Shown: positions 11,486-23,900 of the stretch, one piece after another | How the letters are laid out: every line of letters begins with the position of its first letter | Numbering within the stretch: the first letter of the stretch is position 1 | Assembly (NCBI RefSeq): GCF_041260155.1 | Contig: NC_091947.1 | Location: 25,319,615 to 25,383,614, forward strand | DNA length: 64,000 bases | DNA from: Ptychodera flava | Lineage: Eukaryota > Hemichordata > Enteropneusta > Ptychoderidae | Direction: 5' to 3' | The notes under the pieces: generated by a model | The model's database searches: none | Told to the model about the DNA's origin: nothing | Seen by the model: only the letters and a program-made list of their open reading frames with translations | Position numbers and translations under genes: made by a program

Positions 11486-12149
11486 TTTTTCCTGGGAAAT
11501 AGGTCCTTTTCCTGAGTAACCCTAGAAAGACGATTGCGGTTTTTCTGTCATTTCATTTTACAGTCTGCGGTATACATGTATATCTCGCTGGAATGATGAA
11601 TGTTTTCAGTGTGTTTCCAAGTAATTATTTGTTACAAAAAGGATACAAATTGAATCTTTTGTTTGATTTGTGCGATTGTTTGATGGCGTTTGATGGGTGT
11701 CCTGTCTGAAAAAACGTCAGTGAATGCGTTAACTTTGTTGCGCGGCACAACAGAGAGTCCAAGCTGACTCCGTCTTGGCTATAGTAGATTGTGCGCCACA
11801 GATACCTTTTTTCAGGCCTGGAGTTTCATAGTGATACAGGAAGCCAGTATTTACTATTCCTATTTCGTTTCAAGCCGGGATTTCATTTGTGCAGTTTGTT
11901 TACTTTTACAATCAGCACTGTTGCTGATAAAATCCTATTTGTATTGTTCCCAAATTCAATACAGAATAAACAATAATTTTTTTTCAGTTCAATACAAATC
12001 TTTTGTAAAATACAAGCCCCTCAAAGTATCTATTGCAAAATTTGACTCACTCCCTCTGTAACGTCACTGTTACAGTTTTGTAAATCCCCCTCACTTGATT
12101 TCAACCGTCCCTTCCTCGTAAAAAGTGATCGCTCCCCAAGGGACCACGG

Positions 12150-12459
12150 TAGACTTGGTTCAAGTCTGTGATTTGTGAATGTATGAGTGGGATAAACGCG
12201 ATGATTTGTGTTCTGTTTTTTTATGTGAAACGCGTAAGTTGGGTGAACGCGATGAGAGGGGTGAACGCTTTAATACAGGGGAGTTTCTCCCGGAGAATCC
12301 GGCCGAAACTAACTACTGCGCAGACTCAAAGGTAACGCATGGCTTGGAATACCTGGTCTGGGCTGCCAAATTCCAACTTAGTTTGTATGAAATAGGAGGG
12401 ACACGAGAGAAACTATTACATATTATTTTTTTTTAATTCACCAACTTAAACCAAGTCTA
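12150..12459. mobile_element. TA-flanked MITE, family M1, copy 1
   Basis: About 310 bp. Starts TAGACTTGGTTCAAGTCTGTG and ends ACCAAGTCTA, so it has inverted ends bounded by TA. The interior, including the 'ctgcgcagactcaaa' block, matches the copy at 45393-45724 in reverse orientation. TA boundaries suggest mobilisation by a Tc1/mariner-type transposase. Open frames across it are not genes. Confidence 0.75.
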
Positions 12460-14856
12460 GGACCATGGTCATATTATCAGCGCTCGCTTGATCTCCATAC
12501 TACCATTATGTACTTCGCCTCCCCTGAACGAAAGTTTTGAAGTGCGAAAATCGGACTACATAAGAGAGGGCTTGTAATTACGTTCCATCAAGTAGGTAAA
12601 AAGACTTTTTTTACCTCCATAGTTCAATCAGTATACGCGTAGCGTCTTCGTCACACGATAACATGCCGTAGCGTACGTGTAACACAGATGTTCGGAACGG
12701 CAAGCGACACTTCTTGCACGTAGTCATACTCACGTGCTTTACTTTTGGGATTTTCTTGAATAGCTGCTTTCCGTGAATTTAGACATTGTCAAGCACCCTC
12801 GTAAAGTATCATTGTAAATTAACAAAAATATTTGATGTTAGCATATTTCTTGGTGTTTTCACCAGTATAAAAGGTACTTTCTATGATTTCACGACCTGAA
12901 CGAAATGTTGAAGTCTCATTCCCCTTATCATGTGATCATCTGACACCTCCGAGTGGACATGGTTTCTGTCTCAAAGAAATATCGACCTATTTAATTCGAG
13001 GGCATAACGAGGTGTAAGAATAGCCGTCATGTATAGAAATTAATTTTTTCTAAAAAATTACACTAATTTCGCATGTTTCTGAGAAAAATGCAGAAAAATA
13101 ACCGGGAACGCACAACCAAAAAAATTCACGCGCAGGCACAAATACGCGCCGCCAGACTTACGCGTAGATATAACTAAGCCTCTCATTATGATTTGAACTC
13201 CTCCAAACGCGATAAAGTGCTCAAATGGGTTTTGGAATTTTCAACTGCTGCATGAAAAACTGGTTTTGGAAGAAGAGACATTAAGAAGAATGCACGTTGG
13301 GGACATATATTCGGATTCTCAAACTTTTGCAATACTCTTCTGGTCTACGCCTTTCGGGGAATTCTTTTGATGCTAATCGAGTGAATAAAATTTTCACCGG
13401 TTTATCTTTGCGAAAATCAAAAAAATCATTTTCTCCATATAGTTAACACGGAAATGGTGGCCATTATTAATTTAGAGAGTCGGGAAATATTAGTTGGGTA
13501 ATTTCTTTCTCTAATACCAAATTTTCACTTTAACCTCAGAATTTTATTCCTCATTTCGACAAAGAATGGCTTATGGAGTTCTGTTACTGAAAATTCGAGA
13601 AAAAATCTTAAATCTTAAAATTTCGTGGCGCGAACTACCTTAACCCTTTCACCCCCAGTTCCCTGTATACAGGTCCAACTTTACCATAGAAAACAATGAA
13701 TTTGGGACAAACCATGAAACTATCACGAATGTACACGGTTTTAACGGCTTACCTCGTTGACCATAGACTTTAGGCCTACATAGTTACTGAGAATTTGCAC
13801 ACATCACGATAATCGAAGTACATTGTGAAACTATTAAAGCCCGCTATAGCTCTCCTGAACGCAATGAATTTCGTGGTCGTCAGTGCGTGTGTCCATTTTC
13901 CACAACCCCTACATGTAACAAATTGTATGAATGCGTAATTTACACAGCAGACGACATGCGCGACAAGAGCAACAAAAATTGAGAAATTATTAATTTTACG
14001 CTGTTAAGTCCACTCGGTCATTAACGGTGGGCTCCATAGTAACCTAGGGTTAAACATGCCAATTACTATAAAAATACAACGATAAGAATACAGTATTTAG
14101 ATCTACAACCGCAAATTGTGACACCACAAAATTCCCAAAGGTAACCCACAGGTATGTTTGACATATTTCGTGTCGTTGTGAAGACTGCTTGCTTTTACAG
14201 CAAAACTATCCGCACACTCCCGCAAAAGTATAATTGAAATTAGTGACATTACTCACCACTTCCTATTTAAACCAAGGTGTTAGCCTAAGTTACACTTGAA
14301 TTCCTTCAGACCTCTGAAACCTCGTCAACCACAGTCCCCTTCGTAAACCTGAGGCGCCCATCTTCCTGTTCTGTACACTTACTTCACGGCTTCCTCACTT
14401 TTATCAGGCATACGGATATGCCAAGGGATCAGGGCGTACCAGGGGTGGTTAGAATGAGGACGTACATTTTCTGTGTTTTCAGCAATTAACATTTCCTTCG
14501 AGAAGGCAGAGCATGCAATTTTACAGAATTCCACACTTCGTTTCCCAGTTTTCTCTAAAGCGATCTTTTCGGCATAACAGCAAATCTCCAACTAATTTTG
14601 CTCTGTTGATTTTTATTCTTTTTCCCACCCCCGCAGATATATGATGGTTAAACCCTAACCAATGTCAACGTTCATATAGTCTGACGTCACAGTATACCGA
14701 ACGCGCATTTATGCCGTTCACATTTGTGCCATACTCATACTGTAGCAGCACCGAGCGGGCATACATGGACATTCTGAATTATAATTCAGGATTCCGGTGT
14801 AGTTAGGTATTTATGTTAGTAAACGATGATGACAGAAATAAAATTTCTTTATAAGT
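12460..14856. other. Non-coding stretch with repeat debris
   Basis: No host exon found. About 13,270-13,590 is a diverged copy of interspersed repeat R1. At 13,641-13,680 there is a 'ttaaccctttcacccccagt' block of the kind that starts TTAA-flanked MITEs, but I could not find its partner end. The remainder is AT-rich. Confidence 0.4.
13270..13590 (+). repeat. Interspersed repeat R1, copy b (diverged)
   Basis: Shares, in the same order as the copy at 32,922-33,180, the blocks 'gaatgcac', 'ggattctcaaacttttgcaa', 'tctggtctac', 'attttctccata', 'agttaacac' and 'ggtggccatt'. More diverged than the other two copies. Confidence 0.5.
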
Positions 14857-15364
14857 AAAGTTAATACATTAACTGGTTTCAAATCCATGTGGAGCTTGCT
14901 AGAGGGATCACTGTGTTTATTCATTGTTTATCCACAAGCATTTGTTTTAGTATTTTTAGAGAGTAGTAATATTTTATGTAAAGCCACATTTACATCGTGA
15001 AGGTTACATTTCCATATGCAACTTATTGCCTTTCATGACACATTTGAATATTGTAAAGGTCAGATTTCCATATGCAACATTTTGCCATTGTCAAGGTTAG
15101 ATTTCCATAAGCAAACTTATTGCCTTTCAAGGCACATTCAAACTATAAAGGTCATACTGTATTTCCATATGCAACATGTTGCCATTGTCAAGGTTAGATT
15201 TCCATATATTAAGTTAACTTATTGGCTTCAAGTCACTTTTGAATTGTAAAGGTCACATTTCCATATGCAACGTTTTGCCTTTATAAGCGGGTAACTAAAC
15301 CCATTCCGCAGTCTGATTTTAGCAGCAGTTTCGATGCCGTCCTGCTTCCAGCTGCAAGCCTTTC
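14857..15364 (+). repeat. Ngaro A1 repeat
   Basis: Left terminal repeat, about 508 bp, matched by A2 at 19820-20324. It contains several short internal tandem units built on 'aggttagatttccata' and 'catatgcaac', and ends in the 'ctgcttccagctgcaagcc' block. Confidence 0.9.
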
Positions 15365-15613
15365 TGCAAGCCTTTGATGCTGTCCTGCCTCCAACCATCA
15401 GCCTCTGATGTCGCCTAACCTGCAGCTTCCATCCTGTAGCCGTTGATGCCGTTCAGAAAGCAGCCTTTCCAGTTGCAGCATCGCAGACCACAATAGACAG
15501 CCTTCGACAGACTGCGCGCCTCAGCAACATCTGCAGCCACAGCGGACAGCTTCCAACAGCGGCAACCACCAGTTCCAAGATGGCCGATTAGACAACAGAC
15601 TGAAGACGTCAAC

Positions 15614-16864
15614 ATGGAAACACCAGGTATGTTGACGTTAAACCTAACACCCCAGAGCCAGAAAGCACTGGTCGAAGAGGTTGGTACCGGTCCCGAAACT
15701 CCAGCTGATGTTAAACAATGGACGGCTGACAACGACCTTACCCCCATTACAATAGCACGTCTAGCGGCAGGGGGATTCGTCACTATGAAGTCAATGCGCC
15801 TTATAAAAGACTCACATATCACAACGCTCGAAATTCAACCAATCGCCCAGTGTTGCCTCCTCGAAGAAGCAGTGAAAAACTTGCAGCTCACCATCAAAAG
15901 CTCCACAGAAAATAACCAGTCACCACAACAAGCACTGCTGAAAGAAACTGAAAGACGACCCTCCGATGAACCTCAACAGTTAGCGTCGGAAACAGATGCC
16001 ACCAGAGCAACAGTAGACAACAATGCAGCCGACACTGGCAGTCTTCTCCAGCAGCTCCTGAATCCCGCTTGTGGTCAACCAAATGCAGCTCCAGCCGGAA
16101 CAACACCTCTGCAAAGTCTGCTGAACTCTTTGATTAAGTCACAAACTCTTGCTAACTCTAATGACACTGTAAATCAGCCTCGAGCCGATTTAGACCCGAA
16201 AGTCTATATGCAAACAAAGTCAAAAGGTGAGAAATATGCTGATATCTTAGATTACTTGTCACCAGCTGACAAGGCTATCGAACAACACGTTATTAGTACA
16301 GGGAAAAGTGGCACTCGTTTGGTCTTAGAGTCAGAAACAAAAAAACCCAGTTTAGAGTCAGTTACGCCATCCCAGTGGATGGGGGCCAATGCAGCCATTC
16401 TTTACGAAAAAATTGAAAATGGGTCATTACAAGGTAACGGTATTCTCAGCTATTTGGCAACCAAAAAGATCTCTCGATTAGCAAATCGGTACACCTGGTC
16501 TTCTGTTATCCAGTTCGATAGAGAATACCGCCAATATCAAGCTACCCACAATTTCCCGTGGGGTTCAGATATAGGCCATTTAACCTCTGTTCATTTGAGG
16601 GACAAAGTGCCATTTTTCCCTAACAGCCATAGAAATACGGCAAATACTGGGAAAAGTTATACCCAATTTGAAAACAATACTGGTCGAACCCAAGCTCCAA
16701 TTGACAGCCAATCTGGTCGGCCAATCTGCTTGGGATTTAATAAGGGTAGCTGTAAATTTGGTCTCACATGCAAATACGCTCATGTTTGTCTTGATGCATC
16801 TTGTAGAAAACCTCATCCCAAATCTGTTCATGATTCAGCCGCTACTCCCAGTCCAAAAAACTAG
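15614..16864 (+). CDS. Ngaro ORF1, gag-like protein with CCCH finger (fossil)
   Basis: First protein of the Ngaro-like element, 416 residues, starting METPGMLTLNL. Gag-like proteins of this order are thought to bind the element RNA. The N-terminal half is Gln/Thr/Ser-rich and probably flexible. The C-terminal part has a finger of the form C-x7-C-x5-C-x3-H (CLGFNKGSC..CKYAH) followed by a second Cys/His cluster (CLDASCRKPH). It precedes the reverse transcriptase frame by about 25 bases. Confidence 0.75.
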   Translation: METPGMLTLNLTPQSQKALVEEVGTGPETPADVKQWTADNDLTPITIARLAAGGFVTMKSMRLIKDSHITTLEIQPIAQCCLLEEAVKNLQLTIKSSTENNQSPQQALLKETERRPSDEPQQLASETDATRATVDNNAADTGSLLQQLLNPACGQPNAAPAGTTPLQSLLNSLIKSQTLANSNDTVNQPRADLDPKVYMQTKSKGEKYADILDYLSPADKAIEQHVISTGKSGTRLVLESETKKPSLESVTPSQWMGANAAILYEKIENGSLQGNGILSYLATKKISRLANRYTWSSVIQFDREYRQYQATHNFPWGSDIGHLTSVHLRDKVPFFPNSHRNTANTGKSYTQFENNTGRTQAPIDSQSGRPICLGFNKGSCKFGLTCKYAHVCLDASCRKPHPKSVHDSAATPSPKN

Positions 16865-16887
16865 ATTGTGAGTCACTGCCTTCTTTC

Positions 16888-18528
16888 TTGCCAAAGCCAC
16901 CCACCACTGAGTTTTCTCTTAACTATTCCGTTTGGCAATCGGAGTTACAAAATGACCCTGATGCCGATTTTCTTCTTACTGGTATTCGAGATGGCTTTCA
17001 CATTATTGATGACTCCTCTAATTTACAGCCTGCGTACATGAAAAACTACAAATCCGCTACCGATTATGCTCGCCAGCAAGTTGAAGCTCAGTTGCTTGCT
17101 GAAATTGCTGAAGGTCATTATTTGGTTACCGATCAAAAGCCGACTATTGTAAGCGCACTGGGAGCTATCCCTAAGCCAAACTCTTCTGAAATCCGCCTGA
17201 TTCATGATTGTAGTCAGCCATATGGCAAGGCCGTTAATGATTATGCCACAAACCAACATTTTCAGTATTAGTCGCTTGATGACGCAATTAAGCTAATTTC
17301 TCCCGGTAGCTATCTAGCCAAGGTTGATCTTAAATCTGCCTATCGTTCAGTTAAAATTCACCCCTCCAACTATCCAGCCACAGGCCTTGAATGGACGTTT
17401 CAAGGTCAAACTCGCCCTACTTACCTTCATGACACCCGCCTGCCATTTGGTGCAAAACTTTCTCCAAGTATTTTCCATAGGTTAACTCAGAGTGTTAGAC
17501 GGATGATGGCACGGCGTGGCTTTAATGCTATGGTTGTTTACCTTGATGATTTCCTCATAATTGCTCCCGATTACAATTCCTGTTTAGAGGCTCTAAATAT
17601 TCTCCTCAGTCTACTAAGAAAGCTAGGTTTTCGTATTGCCTGGAAGAAGGTAGAAGGCCCTACTCAATGTTTAGTTTTCCTTGGCGTGGAAATTGATACT
17701 TTACTGCTTACTTTAAGCTTACCGCAGCCAAAGCTTAAAGAATTTTACGATCTGCTCCTTAAGTTTTCTTTGAGAAAACGGGCTACTCGTCGCCAGCTTG
17801 AAACCCTCGCAGGCAAATTGGCATGGGCATGCAGAGTTATCAAAGGAGGTAGAACTTTCCTCCAGCGTATTCTCTCCCAGCTAAGCAAATTACGCCGCTC
17901 TTCGCACAAAATGCTCTTATCTAAGGATTTCCACCTTGACATCCAATGGTGGTTACAATGCTTGCCTTTGTTCAATGGTGCTACGAAGTTTATCGATCCT
18001 CGCCCTATTACAGATGTTCATATCGATGCGTCTAATTTAGCTTCTGGTATTTTCCACAGAGGGGACTGGCAGTATACCCTGTGGTCTTGTGACTGGCCTG
18101 CTGTTGCTTCTCTGCACATTAATCATAAAGAAGCTTTGTCCATTATTTTAGCTGCTAGACGCTGGGCAAAGCATTGGACGAATTCTACGGTCCATATCTT
18201 CACAGATAGTACTGTTGCCATGGCCTGTATCAACCATGGTACTTCACGCAATCCTGTGGTAATGTCCGCCCTTAGGGATTTGTTTTGGTTGTCAGTCAGA
18301 TACAATTTCAATATCAAAGCAATACATGTCCCAGGTAAAGAAAATGACATTCCAGATGCAATTTCACGATTGCATCAACGCGGACAAGCTTGGCGTCTTT
18401 ATTCCCTTCTTTTCTCTCAATTTAGCCCAGCAGTACCTTTCTCAGATTTCATTTCAACTTTTCGCAACCATATGTCTGTTACTGCTGCTTTAATTCTTCA
18501 CCCTCAGATCATCAACTCAAGCAGCTAG
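16888..18528 (+). CDS. Ngaro reverse transcriptase-RNase H region (fossil)
   Basis: Encodes reverse transcriptase and RNase H, which copy the element RNA into DNA. Visible marks are an early palm block (KVDLKSAYR-type), the catalytic YLDDFLII box (the YxDD motif), and then an RNase H domain with HIDASNLASGIF, HINHKEALSIILAA, FTDSTVAM and a closing VPGKENDIPDAISR block. The order RT then RNase H then recombinase is as in DIRS/Ngaro elements. The region carries about one apparent break. Confidence 0.85.
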
Positions 18529-18685
18529 AGTCTGAACTGGACCTAGAAATTGCTTTCTACAGAGGCCATACTTTTGCTCAGTCAACGAAAACCACATATG
18601 CAGTGCACCGGAAAGCTTATCTTGAATTTGTCTTTCTTTTGGCTACTGTCCTGTTCCAGTTGACCCCCTCGTCCTGTGTAGGTAT

Positions 18686-19492
18686 GTGGTCTATCTTGCT
18701 CGGCGCCTAAAAGTGTCTTCTATCCGTCAGTATCTTAACATTGTTCGTCTCCTTCACTCAGAATGTGGGCTTCCTAACCCTCTTGACAGTGCCTGTAATT
18801 TTACTCTATCAACTCTCCTCAAAGGTATAGCCTGTGTGAAAGGTTCTTCGGTGTCCCGTAAACTCCCGATTACACCTGTTCTCTTACTTGGCATTCGCTC
18901 ACAGCTAAATTTGGCCTGTACTGTTGATTTAGTTTTCTGGGCAGTTTGTCTGGTGATGTTCTTTGGTTTATTCCGTAAGTCAAATGTTCTTCCACCTTCC
19001 CTTAAATCTTTTGATTCTTCCAAGCACCTTACCCGTGGTGACTTCTTGACTTTTCCTTGGGGTCTTGGTGTTGTTGTTAGATGGTCAAAAACAATTCAGA
19101 CCAAAGAACGTGAGCTTATAATTCCTCTACCCATCATCCCAGGGCATCTTCTTTGCCCAGTTTCTGCTGTGCTGTCTGCTTTTCTTGCTACTCCTGCCCC
19201 GCTGGAGGGTCCTGCTTTTATCATTCCCCCAGCCCACCCCATTCTCCCATCTGCTTTCTCCAAGCGCCTCCTCACTCTTTTGACCCCTATTGTATGTAAC
19301 GTTGATCAGTATTCCACGCACAGTTTCCGTCGGGGTGGTGCATCATGGGCCTTGCAATGTGGCATTTCTCCTGAACTTATTAAGTTGTTAGGTGACTGGA
19401 AAAGTGATTCTTTTAGAAACTATTTACACCCTTCCCTTCCCCTCCGCATTGAGGCAATCAGTACTTTTGCCAAAAACCTACCTACTTCTTAA
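18686..19492 (+). CDS. Ngaro tyrosine recombinase (fossil)
   Basis: A 268-residue frame with a phage-integrase-type tyrosine recombinase fold. The first catalytic Arg region is FFGLFRKSNVLP; the HxxR box is THSFRRGGASWAL; the LLGDWKSDSFRNYL segment carries the likely catalytic Tyr. Such recombinases replace the DDE integrase in the DIRS order. The domain may begin a little upstream of the first Met shown. Confidence 0.85.
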   Translation: MVYLARRLKVSSIRQYLNIVRLLHSECGLPNPLDSACNFTLSTLLKGIACVKGSSVSRKLPITPVLLLGIRSQLNLACTVDLVFWAVCLVMFFGLFRKSNVLPPSLKSFDSSKHLTRGDFLTFPWGLGVVVRWSKTIQTKERELIIPLPIIPGHLLCPVSAVLSAFLATPAPLEGPAFIIPPAHPILPSAFSKRLLTLLTPIVCNVDQYSTHSFRRGGASWALQCGISPELIKLLGDWKSDSFRNYLHPSLPLRIEAISTFAKNLPTS

Positions 19493-19527
19493 TACACCCT
19501 ATGTCTAAAGGTATCTTGGGTCTTGGG

Positions 19528-20910
19528 GACTTTAGTCCATAGGTTAGTTGTCTGTTAGTTGTAGTTAGGTTAGCAGTGTTTGCCCCCTAAGCCAGCATAC
19601 CTCATCTGTTTTGTTTACCTTCATTTGCATGCCAATGGGGCTAAACACGTGACCTGTTAGTTTATTAGTTCATAGTTGATTGTTATTGAATAAATACCCC
19701 CTACTGATCCAAGATACCTGTACCTGTGTGTGCGCTTGTTGTTTGATCAGTGATCCCCCCCCAACTTTGACGTTCTCAGCTCTAAGCCTCTCTTCCTCCC
19801 GCGTAACTAGGATTTGAGGCAAAGTTAATTCATTAACTGGTTTCAAATCCATGTGGAGCTTGCTAGGGGGGATCACTGTGTTTATTCATTGTTTATCCAC
19901 AAGCATTTGTTTTAGTATTTTTAGAGAGTAGTAATATTTTATGTAAAGCCACATTTACATCGTGAAGGTTACATTTCCATATGCAACTTATTGCCTTTCA
20001 TGACACATTTGAATATTGTAAAGGTCAGATTTCCATATGCAACATTTTGCCATTGTCAAGGTTAGATTTCCATAAGCAAACTTATTGCCTTTCAAGGCAC
20101 ATTCAAACTATAAAGGTCATATTTCCATATGCAACATGTTGCCATTGTCAAGGTTAGATTTCCATATATTAAGTAAACTTATTGGCTTCAAGTCACTTTT
20201 GAATTGTAAAGGTCACATTTCCATATGCAACGTTTTGCCTTTATAAGCGGGTAACTAAACCCATTCCGCAGTCTGATTTTAGCAGCAGTTTCGATGCCGT
20301 CCTGCTTCCAGCTGCAAGCCTTTCCCTCCCTACCCACCCTTATTTACGTATAGTTTGACAGTGACTCCGCATTTTTATTTATTGTATGGTTTATAGTTTC
20401 TTTCCTATCTACGTATGATTTGTAATTCATTCAGCTCATTATCATATGAGTTTATACAATTAATGATCTGTATTTTTCTTTTCTTACTTTTATTTGATAT
20501 GTAATTTGATATTCATTACTGCCTTTAACTACAGGGCAAGCTTTATTCATTTACTTGATGCCCTTTGCTTGATTTATTATGATTAATTTCTTTGTTCCGC
20601 TTTACAATTGTAGGGGAGTTTAGACTTTAGTCCATAGGTTAGTTGTCTGTTAGTTGTAGTTAGGTTAGCAGTGTTTGCCCCCTAAGCCAGCATACCTCAT
20701 CTGTTTTGTTTACCTTCATTTGCATGCCAATGGGGCTAAACACGTGACCTGTTAGTTTATTAGTTCATAGTTGATTGTTATTGAATAAATACCCCCTACT
20801 GATCCAAGATACCTGTACCTGTGTGTGCGCTTGTTGTTTGATCAGTGATCCCCCCCAACTTTGACGTTCTCAGCTCTAAGCCTCTCTTCCTCCCGCGTAA
20901 CTAGGATTTG
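19528..20910 (+). repeat. Ngaro B1-A2-B2 right terminal repeats
   Basis: B1 (19528-19816) and B2 (20623-20910) both run from 'gactttagtccataggttag' to 'cgtaactaggatttg'. A2 (19820-20324) repeats A1. Three bases separate B1 from A2, and 298 bases of unique AT-rich sequence separate A2 from B2. A (TA)n stretch begins right after the element end. Confidence 0.9.
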
Positions 20911-23900
20911 GATATATATATATATATGAATTTATTGATAACATAAACAATTTCCATATATGGTAAAGAAAATATGCATAGTCCCGGAAACATCCGTACC
21001 AATTCAGAGCTAAGTCACCCTTACCGGGGAGTCGGTGTGCGGTCACGTTAGTTTTAGCTTTACATTCTGCATATGCTCTTGACAAATTCAAGATGTGCAG
21101 GGACGGCCATATTACAGGATGAGCGTTGCGTTCCAGTATCTGGAAGTGTGGAACAGTAGACAGTACAGTCTGAAAGGAGCCTATGAAATTTGCATAAAAG
21201 TTCGTGTTAGAGAGCCTCGTTTTCGTTACGCTGACCGCCACTGCAGTGAGGGATAAAATACGGCGAAAGGGTGGTCTTTAAATATCGACGTGCAGCAAAA
21301 CGTACAATAGCTAGAACTATAATTTTTGCTTTCAGTTGTAGCATACATACTAATGATCTGTTTTCCTTGGGTAAACTCACAAAAGTTGAGAAGATTTTAT
21401 TTAAATCGCTACAAAGTGGGTGGCGAGGTCGACCCGCCAAATGCGGAAGTAAACTTCACCTTTTTCGTAAAACAGCTCGATAATGACCTTAGAGGTCTTA
21501 AGCCAAGCCGAAAATTTCAGAAAATATTCATTTAACTGTTGTCAACATTTGGTGAAATTTTCATGACCGTGCGACCATGGACATGTATTTGCGGCAGTGT
21601 TGAATGTTGGCATGCAGTTACCATATCGCTGTATACGTAGATCTCGAGGGTCTATGAGTATACGAACACCCGTTACGCTACGTACACTCCACGCTGTTTA
21701 CCGCGACCAAACCACTTGTAGTTCACACGGCGCGGGTGTTACACGATTAATCTTTCATTTTTTTCAAAGTTTACTCCTATAATCTCGGGTCACTGATGTT
21801 ATATATAAATAAAGTATTTAATTAATGTCACATTATGACCATCAATACTTAAAAAAAAATTTTGCTAGTTACATGAGTTATAAAATGTGCCAGTCTAGTT
21901 CGAGCACGCACGGTAATGCTAGCAGGGATGGCCGCAACGCGCAGCTGTTTACCGGCTATCATTCTAGCCGCATCTATATTCACGTACTAGTGTCCCGAGT
22001 AGCCGTATTTATCCACGGAGATTTTTTGCAGTCGATGTTATTTCCTACAGTTTTTGTATGCTTGCTAGCTACTAGAATGCGAAAACGGAAAAAATCACTC
22101 ATAAACGAAACAGCACTGCTAGTCAGTACGACGGGTGTCTACCACTATACTACGTGTACGGCCGCAGACAGTGATAAACGTAGCCCTTCTGTCACCGTAG
22201 TGTTTTTTTTTTCCATTTGCACTGTCCACGACTTTACCGAGAAGCCAGCCAGGCAGATTGTGTTGGCCAGTGAGGTAACACAAGCTTGCAGTCTTGCTTC
22301 CTCGTCACAATCATTGAAAACATAAACAGAACCGAAAAAATCTGCCAAGTTAGCCGGTGAGGACCGAGAAAGAGCTGAAAGAGTTTACGTGTACACTCAC
22401 GCTGCGCTGTAGGTCGCCATGTTAGATTTAACACATGAACGTCGCTGCATAGTCAACTTCAACGAGACTTATTTCAAAAACGGAGGCTTAAGCCACTGAG
22501 ATTTTTTCAGATCGTATGGACCTACTCAAGATACGTCCCCTCCCTACTTCTCATGGAAATTTGACTTTGGATATGCTTTTGCGGCAGTGTTTAGTGAACG
22601 GCATTTTCGGTCGCTCGAAAACCATGAAAATAAGGCTAACGCAAAAACGAATCGATAAAACCCCATAAAAAATCATCGGCGAACACTAACTAAGAGTACA
22701 ATTCAGCCGCTAACTGGAAACAGGACGGATGCTAAACGAAGGCTGAGATATCTGCGGATAAAATTCTGGCGAAAAATGCCATAACCGTCACTCATTGGCT
22801 AGAGGGCGCTGTTCGAATTTGAACTAAATCCCTAATTATGCATGCAAATGAAGTACCCTCCTTTCAGACTGGTAGCCTTGATGGAACCAAACATCGGCAG
22901 TGCGATTGACAATCAGTCATAATGTATGACGTCTTTGAGACATGCTGGTTATGATTGTAAAGTCATACTAGGAACACTCACGCAGCTATGGCGCAAATCA
23001 CAGTGGAGCTGTTGACAAAGATGCAGATGTAGGAGGAGCCAATGTATTAGAGTCCAGCCTGTTTCAGTGCTCACCTCTATAGCGGTCACTTTATGGTAGT
23101 ACCATCACATTTTACATGTTAACGGCCCTCTACAGGACAGCAACCTATCTTGTGCCTGGGGTCAGTGGCCACATATAATTGCTCCAATGCGGTACAAAAT
23201 CTGTGTGTAATGGTCAGCATATCTGATTCTGAATAACCTTAGTCAAAAATGGTTAGACTGGAAGGCAAGACATTTTTTACAAGTGCATCACAAACTTTGA
23301 GAAACTAAAATGAATGTAGATTTATGTCATGGAATTCGATAATAACTGTTGTCTTTTCAAATATTCACCACTCAGCACACAACCTACACTTAAGTAATGC
23401 CACACACACCCTCCACAGGAAGGCCACCTGTCCATATATAGTGGGCACTTTTTCTTGGTCCCTTGAGAGACCAAGATACACAAGTTTGATTGTATTCTAG
23501 AAGTGAGGAGGCACGCCTCAAGCAATACCAGTGAAATGTTGGGGACTAGATGGGATTTGCCATGAAACTGGGCCTGTGGGGGCAGTGTTAAGCACATACT
23601 GGACTGGTGGGATTGATTAGGACTGTCGCCCTTTTCTTGTCTTGTCCCAGGGGGTGGGGCATTTAGCAAACCTCATATGGCAGATTTTTAAATCCCATAT
23701 GGGAATCCCAAGCCCAGGTAGGGTTGACATTCACTGCTGCATATCTGTACCTGGATTGGCAAATGAACGAACGCACAGCATTCATCCTGACTGTCATAGA
23801 AATCAGCTTCTTCACACGATGAACTTTGTTGACATTGAAACAACGTTTATTGAGTTTCAACAAGGAAAATAACCAGCATAAAGAAACCATGATATGGTGT

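Larger units (their letters stand above)
9998..11781 (+). mobile_element. Tc1/mariner (IS630-type) DNA transposon, decayed inside, intact ends
   Basis: Long inverted ends are nearly identical: TGGCCAAGACGGAGTCAGC on the left, and TAGCCAAGACGGAGTCAGC read inward from the right. The similarity continues through GTGCCGCGCAACAAA and CACTGACG, about 80 bp in all. TA dinucleotides flank the element (9996-9997 and 11782-11783), as expected for a TA target duplication. The interior carries pieces of a DDE transposase on the + strand (10,888-11,485) and an unrelated open frame on the minus strand (10,349-10,678). Confidence 0.85.
14857..20910 (+). mobile_element. Ngaro-like (DIRS order) tyrosine-recombinase retrotransposon
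   Basis: A 6-kb fossil element with the split direct repeats known for Ngaro: A1 (14857-15364), coding body, B1 (19528-19816), A2 (19820-20324) and B2 (20623-20910). The body encodes a gag-like protein, reverse transcriptase-RNase H and a tyrosine recombinase, all on the + strand. Ngaro/DIRS elements are thought to integrate through a circular intermediate using the recombinase, without a DDE integrase or target duplication, and I see no target duplication. A1 and A2 differ at only a handful of positions in about 500 bp, and B1 and B2 are almost identical, so insertion was recent. It looks nearly whole, with roughly one or two breaks in the coding body. Confidence 0.9.

Noticed and set aside
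15415-15822. Minus-strand 135-codon frame
   Set aside because: Lies opposite the leader and start of the Ngaro gag-like frame and has no protein-like features.
21825-22325. Plus-strand 166-codon frame
   Set aside because: Low-quality composition, no motif, no splice context, and competing frames on the other strand; likely chance.
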